Source: an uncultured Oscillospiraceae bacterium
Lineage (GTDB): Bacteria > Bacillota > Clostridia > Oscillospirales > Oscillospiraceae
Length of the DNA stretch: 18,765 nucleotides
Assembly (NCBI GenBank): GCA_934597535.1
Contig: CAKTRT010000022.1
Location: 1-18,765, forward strand
Direction: 5' to 3'
Below are positions 1-7,004 of the stretch, in pieces (position 1 is the first letter of the stretch; each line of letters opens with the position of its first letter). The position numbers and the translations under genes were made by a program. A model generated the notes under the pieces. The model did not search any database. It had not been told where the DNA came from and saw only the letters and a program-made list of their open reading frames with translations.

Positions 1-857
1 TTGACGTATTCCTCCGCGTTGAACGGCTGGAGATCGTCGATGCCCTCGCCGAGGCCGACGTACTTCACCGGCACGCCGAGCTCCTGCGCGATGGCGACGC
101 AGATGCCGCCCTTGGCCGTGCCGTCGAGCTTCGTCAGGATAATGCCCGTCAGACCCGCCGTCTCGCGGAAGACCTTGGCCTGCTGCAATCCGTTCTGCCC
201 CGTCGTCGCGTCGAGCACTAAAAGCGTCTCCTTCGCGGCGTCGGGCAGCTCTCGGTCGATGATCTTGCGGAGCTTCGAGAGTTCGTTCATCAGGTTCACC
301 TTGTTGTGAAGTCTGCCCGCCGTGTCGCAGAGGACGACATCCGCATTTCTCGCCTTCGCTGCGGCAAGCGAGTCGAACAGCACCGCGCCGGGGTCTGCCC
401 CTTCCTTCGAGCGGACGATCTCGCACTCGGCGCGGTTCGCCCAGATCTCGAGCTGATCCGCCGCCGCCGCGCGGAACGTGTCCGCCGCGCACAGCAGTAC
501 GCGCTTGCCCTCGCCCTTCAGACGGTGGGCGATCTTACCAATAGATGTGGTCTTGCCCACGCCGTTTACGCCGATGACCAGCACGACGCTCGGCTTGGTC
601 GACAGGTCGAGCGCGGTGTCGCCCACGTTCAGCTTTTCGATGAGGATCTCGCGCAGCGCCTGCTTCACGTCGTCGCCGCGCTGGATGCTCTTCTGGTACA
701 CGACGTCGCGCAGCTTTTTCACCGCGTCGTGCGCGACCGTTGCGCCAAGGTCGGCCATAATGAGGCTGTCCTCAAGCTCGTCATAGAATTCGTCGTCAAT
801 GGTCTCCCACACGATGGTGTCGAACCACGCCTTTTTGATCTTTGCAAAAATACCCAT
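1..857 (-). CDS. ftsY: Signal recognition particle receptor FtsY (3' end outside window)
   Basis: FtsY is the membrane-associated SRP receptor GTPase. It pairs with Ffh on the ribosome-SRP complex and delivers nascent membrane proteins to the Sec translocon. About 285 codons are visible. The start MGIFAKIKKAW has an amphipathic look and leads straight into the helical N domain; there is no long acidic A domain, as is common in Gram-positives. The G1 P-loop GVNGVGKTT lies at about residues 96-104, followed by CAADTFRAAAADQLE (G2), CDTAGR (G3), a TKLDGTAKGG region (G4) and the C-terminal GLGEGIDDLQPFN. Family members usually end a few residues after this point, so probably only the last handful of codons is missing. 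A GAGGAG-type ribosome binding site precedes the ATG. It lies 17 bases downstream of smc and is presumably co-transcribed with it. Identification is very secure. Confidence 0.96.
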   Translation of the reverse strand, partial: MGIFAKIKKAWFDTIVWETIDDEFYDELEDSLIMADLGATVAHDAVKKLRDVVYQKSIQRGDDVKQALREILIEKLNVGDTALDLSTKPSVVLVIGVNGVGKTTSIGKIAHRLKGEGKRVLLCAADTFRAAAADQLEIWANRAECEIVRSKEGADPGAVLFDSLAAAKARNADVVLCDTAGRLHNKVNLMNELSKLRKIIDRELPDAAKETLLVLDATTGQNGLQQAKVFRETAGLTGIILTKLDGTAKGGICVAIAQELGVPVKYVGLGEGIDDLQPFNAEEYV

Positions 858-874
858 TTGTTTCTCCTCGCGCT

Positions 875-3800
875 TTATTCCTTAATGTTGAGTTCCTTCG
901 CCATGTCGTTCATATTGATCGTCAGCACTTTACTCACGCCGCGCTCCTGCATCGTGACGCCGTAAAGAACATCCGCCGCCTCCATCGTGCCGCGGCGGTG
1001 CGTGATGACGATGAACTGCGTCTTTTGCGTGATGCGGCGCATGTAGTTTGCAACGCGCACCACGTTCGGCTCGTCAAGCGCCGCCTCGATCTCGTCCATG
1101 ACGCAAAACGGCGTCGGATGGACTTTCAGAATGGCAAAGTACAGCGCGATGGCGACGAATGCCTTCTCGCCGCCCGAGAGCAGCGTGATCGTCTTGAGCG
1201 CCTTGCCCGGCGGCTGGACCTTGATCTCGATGCCGCAGGAGAGCACATCATGCTCGTCCTCAAGCTCGAGCGTGGCCTTGCCGCCGCCGAACAGCTCAAG
1301 GAATGTTTCCTGAAAGCTCTCGCGGATGAGCGCGAACTGCTCTTTGAAGATGACGGTCATCTCGCCTGTGATGCTCTCGATGACGCCCAGCAGCTCTTCC
1401 TTGGCCTTCTCCACATCATCGCGCTGAGTGGTAAGGTAGGTATAGCGCGTGTTCACGCGCTCAAATTCCTCGATCGCGCCGACATTCACCGTGCCAAGGC
1501 CGCTGATGGCCCGCTTGAGCTCGCCGATGCGGCGGCTGGCCTTTGGCACGCTCTCGAGCTCGATGCGCTGCGCCTGTGCGGCGGAGTGCGACAGTTCGTA
1601 ATTCTCCCACAGCCTGTCGAGGATCTGCTGCTCTTCCATCGCGCTCGTTGCGCGCTTCTGCTCGAGCTTGCTGACGCTGCGCTCAACATTCAGCACATTT
1701 TCGTTCAGCTCGCGGCCGCGGCGGTCATTCTGTCCGCGTTCGGCCTCGAGCGCCAGCTTGGCTCTTGCCAGTTCCTCGATCGCAGCGCGCTTCTCCCCGC
1801 TTCTTGCACGCAGTCCGGCAGCTTCCTCTTCGTGCGCGGCGATCTCGCGCCGGGCCTGCTCGCTGGCTGCCCTATAGCGTTCGATCAGCGTGCGGCGATC
1901 GTGTTCGTCGCCCTGCATCTGCCCGCGCAGCGCCTCGAGACTCGCAAGCGAACGCTCCGTCGTCTCGCGTTCGGCGGCAAAACCTGCCAGCGCGCTCTTG
2001 CGTGCGGCGATCTCGTCGCTCAGGCGGGAGTTCGAGCGCAGCAGCTCGTTCTGGCCGCTCAGGCTCTTTTCCGCCCGCGCGCGCAGCTCTGCCGCTTCCT
2101 TCTCCTGCTGCGCCGCGAGCGCTTCCTTCTCCTCCGCCGCGCGCTTTATCTCGCCGCGGCGGCGCGCGATGGTCTCGCATTCTGCGTCCAGTGCCTCCAG
2201 CCGCTCGCGCAGTGAGGAAAGCAGTAAGTCATAGTGATTTTTGTCGCCTTGCAGCTTGAGCACGGCATCCTCCGCCGCGCGCTGCTGGCTCTGTGCGACC
2301 TCCAGCTCATACCGCGCCTTGGCAAGCTCGCGCTTGGCGTCCTCGGCGGCCTTGGCGGCAAGCCCCAGCTTTTCGGCAAGGCCTGCGCGCCGGCCCATAA
2401 GCTCGCGCAGCTCGCCCGCGCGGCTCAGGATCCCCGCACTGCGGGAGATGGAGCCGCCCGTCATCGAGCCGCCGCGGTTCAACACCTGACCGTCGAGCGT
2501 GACGATGCGGAACGCGTTTGAAAACTTGCGCGAGATCGTGATGCCGCAGTCGAGATCCTCGACCACGACCGTGCGGCCGAGAAGGCTGCGAAAAATACCG
2601 TCATAGGCCGCGTCATGCTCCACCAGCTCGCTGGCAAGAGCGATATAGCCGTATTCATTCTTCACGCGCGCCTCACGCAGCTCGTCGCCGCGGATGGCGG
2701 ACATCGGCAGGAATGTTGCGCGCCCGCCGTCGCGCTGCTTCAGAAAGCCGATGGCGCTCTTGGCGTCCTCCTCGCGCTCAACGACGATATTCTGCAGTCC
2801 TGCCCCCAGCGCGATCTCGATGGCGACGGCATATTTTTTATCGACCCGCATCAGACCTGCGACCGGCCCGCGCACGCCGCGCAGCACATTTTTCTCCGAC
2901 GCCTGCATCACAAGGCGCACCGCCTTGTTGAAGCCCTCGTATTCCTTCTCCATCTCGCTGAGCAGGCGGATACGCGAATCGAGGTTGTTCATCTCCATCG
3001 TGAGGGAAACATGCCTTTCGCCCGTCTCCTTCTCGCGCTCGACTCTGCCCTGCATCTTCATCGTGTGGCCGGCGATGATGTTGCGGATGGCGTCGGCCTC
3101 CTCCTGCGCCGTTTCAAGCGTCTTGCGGTTCTCCGCGGCGCTCTTTCGCGCCGCGGCCAGCTGCGCTTCGCCGTTTTCCTGCTCGGCGGCGATGGCGCTC
3201 TCGCGCTCGTCCATTTCCGAAAGCGCCGCGCGCAGCGCCGCAACGTCGGCGCGGCTGTCCGCCGCAGCAGCAAGAGCCAGCGCCTCGCGCCCGCGCAGGG
3301 CCTCCGCCTCGTTCGCAGCTTCGCCTGCATTTTTCGCAAGCTCCTCCGCCTGCCGGAGCAGTGCGGCAAGCGCCGTCTCCGCTTCGTTTCTGCTGTTTTC
3401 CAGCCCCTCGATGCGCGCGCGCTGCTGCGCGATCTGCGCAGCCATCGAACCCACACGGTCAGACTGGCTTCTGAGTTCCTCCTCCACGCGCGCGATGTTC
3501 TCGTCATTGTGCGCGATGCCCGTCTTCAGCACGGCGATCGCGGACTCCTGCTCGCCGATCTGCCCATCTATGCCGGCGCTCTCCGTCCGCAGGCTCTCCT
3601 GCGCCATGTCGTTTTCGCGGATGCGCACGGAAAACTGCTCGGAGGCCGCATAGAGCGCTTCGAGATCGGCATTTGCCTTTTTCAGTTCCTCGCGTGCGAG
3701 CGAAAGATCGGTATCGAGCTTGATAGCGCCCGCCCGGAGCGCTTCCAGATTCTCCAGCCACACCGAGATCTCCAGCACGCGCAGCTCATCGCGGTAAATG

Positions 3801-4450
3801 AGATACTGCTTCGCCGTTTCCGCCTGCGCGCGCAGAGGCTCGACCTGCAGCGCAAGCTCGGAGATCTTGTCGTTGATGCGCACTAAGTTTTCCTCCGTGC
3901 GCTCCAGCTTGCGCTCTGTTTCCTCCTTGCGGTAGCGGAAGCGCGAGATGCCCGCCGCCTCTTCAAAGATCTCGCGGCGGTCGGCGCTCTTCTGCGACAG
4001 GATCTCATCGATGCGGCCCTGCCCGATGATGGAATATCCCTCGCGCCCCATACCGGTATCCATGAACAGCTCGTTCACATCGCGCAGTCTCACAGACTGC
4101 TTGTTGATGTAATATTCCGATTCGCCGCTGCGGTAGTAGCGGCGCGTGACGGCGACCTCGCTTTCCTCCATGCTGGGAAAGATATGCTCGGTGTTGTCGA
4201 GCACGAGCGTCACCTGTGCAAAGCCCATCTGGCTGCGCTTTTCCGTACCGCCGAAGATGACGTCCTCCATCTTTGCGCCGCGCAGCGACTTGCTCGACTG
4301 CTCGCCCATGACCCAACGGATCGCATCTGAAATATTTGATTTTCCGCTTCCGTTCGGGCCGACGATGGCAGTGATATCCTCGCCGAAATTGAGCACCGTT
4401 TTATCCGGAAAGCTCTTAAAGCCCTGAATCTCCAATGCTTTTAAGTACAC
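875..4450 (-). CDS. smc: Chromosome partition/condensin protein Smc
   Basis: Smc is the ATPase of the bacterial condensin (with ScpA and ScpB, not in this window) that extrudes and compacts DNA loops after replication. The 1191-residue length is normal for the family. The N-terminal head has MYLKALEIQGFKSFPDKT and the Walker A motif GPNGSGKS at residues 31-38. A long Glu/Ala/Arg-rich coiled coil follows, then the hinge at about 505-665, the returning coiled coil, the signature LSGGEK near 1091 and Walker B ending in Asp-Glu near 1119-1120 (VMDEIEAALDE). I chose the GTG at 4450 over the ATG at 4489. AAGGAGG sits 9 bases before the GTG, the family begins with M/V-Y-L-K, and the promoter at 4504-4532 would leave the ATG only about 8 bases from the transcript start. 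rnc, the common upstream partner of smc in Firmicutes, is absent here. Confidence 0.97.
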   Translation of the reverse strand: MYLKALEIQGFKSFPDKTVLNFGEDITAIVGPNGSGKSNISDAIRWVMGEQSSKSLRGAKMEDVIFGGTEKRSQMGFAQVTLVLDNTEHIFPSMEESEVAVTRRYYRSGESEYYINKQSVRLRDVNELFMDTGMGREGYSIIGQGRIDEILSQKSADRREIFEEAAGISRFRYRKEETERKLERTEENLVRINDKISELALQVEPLRAQAETAKQYLIYRDELRVLEISVWLENLEALRAGAIKLDTDLSLAREELKKANADLEALYAASEQFSVRIRENDMAQESLRTESAGIDGQIGEQESAIAVLKTGIAHNDENIARVEEELRSQSDRVGSMAAQIAQQRARIEGLENSRNEAETALAALLRQAEELAKNAGEAANEAEALRGREALALAAAADSRADVAALRAALSEMDERESAIAAEQENGEAQLAAARKSAAENRKTLETAQEEADAIRNIIAGHTMKMQGRVEREKETGERHVSLTMEMNNLDSRIRLLSEMEKEYEGFNKAVRLVMQASEKNVLRGVRGPVAGLMRVDKKYAVAIEIALGAGLQNIVVEREEDAKSAIGFLKQRDGGRATFLPMSAIRGDELREARVKNEYGYIALASELVEHDAAYDGIFRSLLGRTVVVEDLDCGITISRKFSNAFRIVTLDGQVLNRGGSMTGGSISRSAGILSRAGELRELMGRRAGLAEKLGLAAKAAEDAKRELAKARYELEVAQSQQRAAEDAVLKLQGDKNHYDLLLSSLRERLEALDAECETIARRRGEIKRAAEEKEALAAQQEKEAAELRARAEKSLSGQNELLRSNSRLSDEIAARKSALAGFAAERETTERSLASLEALRGQMQGDEHDRRTLIERYRAASEQARREIAAHEEEAAGLRARSGEKRAAIEELARAKLALEAERGQNDRRGRELNENVLNVERSVSKLEQKRATSAMEEQQILDRLWENYELSHSAAQAQRIELESVPKASRRIGELKRAISGLGTVNVGAIEEFERVNTRYTYLTTQRDDVEKAKEELLGVIESITGEMTVIFKEQFALIRESFQETFLELFGGGKATLELEDEHDVLSCGIEIKVQPPGKALKTITLLSGGEKAFVAIALYFAILKVHPTPFCVMDEIEAALDEPNVVRVANYMRRITQKTQFIVITHRRGTMEAADVLYGVTMQERGVSKVLTINMNDMAKELNIKE

Positions 4451-4459
4451 GCGCGCGAT

Positions 4460-4466
4460 CCTCCTT
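4460..4466 (-). promoter_or_regulatory. Ribosome binding site that fixes the smc start
   Basis: The minus strand reads AAGGAGG here, 9 bases before the GTG at 4450. An upstream in-frame ATG at 4489 has no such site and would add 13 residues that do not resemble the start of Smc proteins. The shorter GTG-initiated product is therefore preferred. Confidence 0.85.
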
Positions 4467-4503
4467 GGAAAAAGGGGTACAATAGACACATTTTAACTTA
4501 TAC

Positions 4504-4532
4504 TATATATCATTTTTTTGTCCGCTTTTCAA
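4504..4532 (-). promoter_or_regulatory. Probable sigma-A promoter of smc-ftsY
   Basis: On the minus strand a -35 box TTGAAA (4527-4532) is separated by exactly 17 bases from a -10 box TATATA (4504-4509); a second TATAAG follows closely. The predicted transcript starts near 4497 and has a leader of about 47 bases before the smc GTG. It lies just after the tepA terminator, so smc-ftsY seems to be an independent unit. It was identified by reading for consensus; no transcript data support it. Confidence 0.65.
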
Positions 4533-4554
4533 GGGCATTTGATGAACAAAGCGT

Positions 4555-4580
4555 AAAAAAGACGCCCGCAGGCGTCTTTT
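4555..4580 (-). terminator. Rho-independent terminator after tepA
   Basis: A perfect 6-base GC-rich stem (GACGCC/GGCGTC, 4561-4566 with 4571-4576) with a 4-base loop is flanked by A and T runs that extend the pairing. On the minus strand it is followed by six T residues. It sits 2 bases beyond the tepA stop. Because of the flanking T run on the other side it could also act on the plus strand, but no plus-strand gene ends here. Confidence 0.85.
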
Positions 4581-4582
4581 CA

Positions 4583-5299
4583 TCACTTGCCTTTCTTCTT
4601 TTCGTCAATGAGCGCGTACAGCGCGTCCAATGCATCGGAAAGGCTGCCGAGCCGTCCGATCAGGCCGCAGGCCACCGCTTCCTCACCGTAGAGCACGCTG
4701 CCGACATCGGAGGCCAAGTCCTGTGTGTCCATCATCAAGCGCAGAAATACATCGCGCCCGATGCGCGAGTTTTTTGTCACAAAGCGCACGATGCGCTCCT
4801 GCAGGCGCTCAAAATACTGGTACGTCTGGGGAGCGGCGATGATCGTGCCGCTCGTGCGCACGGGATGGATCGTCATCGACGCCGAAGGCGCGATCATCGT
4901 CACCATCGGTGCAACAGCCAGCGGCACGCCGATGGAGTGCCCTCCGCCGAGCACGAGCGAAACCGTCGGCTTTTTCATCCCCGAGATGAGCTCGGCGATG
5001 GCGAGCCCCGCCTCCACGTCGCCGCCGACAGTGTTGAGCAGGAATAAAACGCCGTCGATCTCCTCGCTCTCCTCCAGATACGCCAAAAGCGGCAGCACAT
5101 GCTCGTATTTTGTCGCCTTCTGCGTATTCGGCAGCAGCATGTGCCCCTCGATCTGCCCGGCAATGGTCAGGCAGTGGATGCTCGCGCGGCTCGTCTTGAT
5201 GACGACCGAGCCAAAGTCGATGACCGGCTGGATGGGCGGCAGCAGCGGCTCCTGCCCGTTCTTCTCTTCGTCCTGCGAGGGTCTTGTTTCGCTTCTCAT
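4583..5299 (-). CDS. tepA: ClpP-family serine protease, TepA-like (translocation-enhancing protein)
   Basis: This is a 238-residue member of the ClpP/crotonase fold, closest in pattern to the TepA (YmfB) group of Firmicutes, which are ClpP paralogs linked to protein export and sporulation rather than to ClpX/ClpC degradation. The core motif LLNTVGGDVEAGLAIAELI is at about 88-105. GGGHSIGVPLAV places the nucleophile serine at about 122, and SMTIHPVR places the histidine at about 145. A candidate acidic third residue lies in the DTQDLASDVG segment near 191-198. The N-terminal 28 residues are charged and lack a signal peptide, so it is probably cytosolic. GGGAGGAAT precedes the ATG. It is a single gene between a weak hairpin upstream and a strong terminator downstream; no spoIIIE/ftsK neighbour is present. 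The family call is firm, the substrate is unknown. Confidence 0.88.
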   Translation of the reverse strand: MRSETRPSQDEEKNGQEPLLPPIQPVIDFGSVVIKTSRASIHCLTIAGQIEGHMLLPNTQKATKYEHVLPLLAYLEESEEIDGVLFLLNTVGGDVEAGLAIAELISGMKKPTVSLVLGGGHSIGVPLAVAPMVTMIAPSASMTIHPVRTSGTIIAAPQTYQYFERLQERIVRFVTKNSRIGRDVFLRLMMDTQDLASDVGSVLYGEEAVACGLIGRLGSLSDALDALYALIDEKKKGK

Positions 5300-5363
5300 G
5301 GCAATTCCTCCCGAAAGTCATTTCCGGTAGGATTTGCAGAAACAGGGCAAAGCATACGAAGAA

Positions 5364-5390
5364 GCACCCGAAGGAAAATCCTTCGGGCGC
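5364..5390 (-). terminator. Hairpin after the nitroreductase gene; weak terminator or read-through structure
   Basis: A perfect 9-base inverted repeat CCCGAAGGA/TCCTTCGGG (5367-5375 with 5379-5387) with a 3-base loop begins 6 bases beyond the nitroreductase stop. On the minus strand the bases after it are GTGCTTCTTCG, a poor T tract, so termination may be partial and tepA may be read from the degV promoter. I see no convincing separate promoter for tepA in 5300-5396. Confidence 0.5.
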
Positions 5391-5396
5391 ATGGTC

Positions 5397-5942
5397 TCAG
5401 TTGTGATACGTCAGCAGGTCGGAAGCGCTCTTGCGCTTCGGCGCGGCGGGCTCCTCGTCGGGATACCCAAGGCCGATCACGCAGCCGACCTTCTGGTTTT
5501 CCGGAATGTGCAGCAGGTCAATGATTTTCTCTTCATCGAAATAGCCCGTGATGACCGTGCCGACGCCGCGCTCCCATGCGGCAAGGCAGAACGTCTGCGC
5601 CGCGATGCCCGCGTCGAACATCTCAAAGCCCGCCTCCTTCGGCGTTGCATACGAGCCGTCGCGCTCAAAGCCCGATCTCCCCGTGATGTAGGTGAGCACC
5701 ATGAGCGCAGCGCAGCTTTTAAGCGTCTTTTCATTGAACTTAAAATCAAGCACCATCTCTTCCGCCATCTTGTCGATCGTCGCGCGGTCCTCCACGAGAA
5801 TGTAGCGCGCGATCTGCGTGTTCTTCCACGACGGGGCGTAGGCCGCGTCCGCGACAATTTCCTCAATAACCTTGTGCGGAACGGTTTCCTGCTTGTATTT
5901 ACGAATGCTTCTTCTGGTTCTGATTGCCTGTGATACGTCCAT
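5397..5942 (-). CDS. Nitroreductase family protein (FMN-dependent oxidoreductase)
   Basis: This is a 181-residue protein of the small nitroreductase family, flavoproteins that use FMN and NAD(P)H to reduce nitro-compounds, quinones or other acceptors. It shows the characteristic N-terminal RTRRSIRKYK (about 7-16), APSWKNTQ (about 36-43, normally FMN contact), the AGIAAQTFCLAAWERGVGT helix, and the C-terminal IGLGYPDEEPAAPKRK. There is no signal peptide. A longer open frame reaches 6053, but AAAGGAGAG stands 6 bases before the ATG at 5942, and the extra 37 residues would overlap the end of degV and resemble nothing. It lies 23 bases downstream of degV and is probably co-transcribed. The physiological substrate cannot be read from the sequence. 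Confidence 0.88.
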   Translation of the reverse strand: MDVSQAIRTRRSIRKYKQETVPHKVIEEIVADAAYAPSWKNTQIARYILVEDRATIDKMAEEMVLDFKFNEKTLKSCAALMVLTYITGRSGFERDGSYATPKEAGFEMFDAGIAAQTFCLAAWERGVGTVITGYFDEEKIIDLLHIPENQKVGCVIGLGYPDEEPAAPKRKSASDLLTYHN

Positions 5943-5965
5943 TTTTGGCTCTCCTTTGACGTTTA

Positions 5966-6826
5966 TTACTTTTCCGTGCCATAGAAAAACAGCGCGACCG
6001 TTCCCGGGCCGACATGCGCGCCAGTGACGGGCTCGTAGACCACGTTCAGGCATTCGCCGGTGAAGCCCTTTTCGCGCAGCAGCGCAAGGAGCGCCTCCGC
6101 ACCCTCGGGGTTATCCGCGTGGGCGATGCCGATGCTCTCGCTTTTATCGAGCGCGCGGGTATCAAAATAATTTGCAAGCTCCGCGTAGGCGCGCTTCATG
6201 CCGCGCACCTTGCCGCAGGAGACGATGTGTCCCGTCTCATCGCCGCGCAGGATCGGCTTGATGCTCAGCACCGTGCCGATGAGCGCCGTCGCGCCGGAAA
6301 TGCGCCCGCCGCGCTTGAGGTAGGCAAGGTCGTCCACGGTGAAAAACTGGCACATGTGCGGTCTGCGCACAAGCAGCTGTTCCTTGATCTCTTCGAGGCT
6401 CTTCCCTTCCTCGATCATCTCCGCCGCCTCCAGCACCTGCAAGCCTTCGCCGAGTGAAGCAGCATAAGTGTCGATGGTCACGATCCTGCGCTCAGGATAG
6501 CGCTCCGTCAGTTCGCCCGCGGCGATGGCTGCGGCCTGCGCCGTGCCGCTGATGCCACCGGACATTCCGACATAGAGCACATCATCGCCCGCGGAGAGCG
6601 CCCGCTCAAAGTATTCCTCCATCAGCGCAGGACTGACCATCGACGTTTTGACGATCGCGCCCTCGCGCATCGCGCCGTAGAACGCCGCGCCGTCAAAATC
6701 CGTATCATCGGGATAATCTGTCTCTTTCCCGTCCACCGTATAGGAAAACGGAATGACCGTGATGTGATACTTCTTCGTCAGCGCCACCGGCAGGTTGGCG
6801 GACGTATCGGTAAATAACTGGAGCAT
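5966..6826 (-). CDS. DegV family (FakB-like) fatty-acid-binding protein
   Basis: DegV proteins bind a single fatty acid. Some (FakB) present it to the FakA kinase for phosphorylation and entry into phospholipid synthesis; FakA is not in the window, so that role is not established here. The 286-residue protein starts MLQLFTDTSANLP, has TSMVSP (Thr-Ser near 61-62, lipid carboxylate contact in the family), the SGGISGT loop at about 89-95, DTYAASLGEGL and the FTVDDLAYLKRGGRIS segment typical of the C-terminal half. I chose the ATG at 6826: AAGGG lies 9 bases upstream and family proteins begin here. A frame extending to 6910 would add 28 unlike residues. It is the first gene of a two-gene unit with the nitroreductase. 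The upstream region carries a 12-base-spaced repeat. Confidence 0.93.
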   Translation of the reverse strand: MLQLFTDTSANLPVALTKKYHITVIPFSYTVDGKETDYPDDTDFDGAAFYGAMREGAIVKTSMVSPALMEEYFERALSAGDDVLYVGMSGGISGTAQAAAIAAGELTERYPERRIVTIDTYAASLGEGLQVLEAAEMIEEGKSLEEIKEQLLVRRPHMCQFFTVDDLAYLKRGGRISGATALIGTVLSIKPILRGDETGHIVSCGKVRGMKRAYAELANYFDTRALDKSESIGIAHADNPEGAEALLALLREKGFTGECLNVVYEPVTGAHVGPGTVALFFYGTEK

Positions 6827-6960
6827 GACTCTCTTCCCTTTCTGATCGTTCTCAAAATAGGCGTATGACAGCTTATCACGCTCTTTGCGCTTATGCAAGC
6901 AGAATTGCAAGAATTTTGCACTTTATTGATCTTCTTTTCCCTTTTGCAGAAGAAAATGCA

Positions 6961-6989
6961 GGGGACTCCCTCAAAATGAGAGAGTCCCC
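6961..6989 (-). terminator. Terminator of the ddl-to-aminopeptidase operon
   Basis: An 8-base stem GGGGACTC/GAGTCCCC (6961-6968 with 6982-6989) continues after one mismatch with three more pairs around an AAAAT loop. On the minus strand it is followed by TGCATTTTCTTC, a moderate T-rich tail. It begins about 15 bases after the aminopeptidase stop and separates that operon from degV. Confidence 0.75.
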
Positions 6990-7004
6990 TTTGCTGCTTT
7001 CTGC

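Noticed and set aside
842..3886. Long plus-strand open frames (457, 423 and 319 codons) opposite smc
   Set aside because: They lie fully antisense to an unmistakable smc gene, have low-complexity Arg/Leu/Ala/Ser composition, no ribosome binding sites and no recognisable motifs. They are expected shadows of GC-rich coiled-coil coding sequence.
4451..4489. N-terminal extension of Smc from the upstream ATG
   Set aside because: The extension contains the Shine-Dalgarno of the GTG start and would begin about 8 bases after the predicted transcript start. The sequence MSIVPLFPRRIAR is unlike Smc N-termini.
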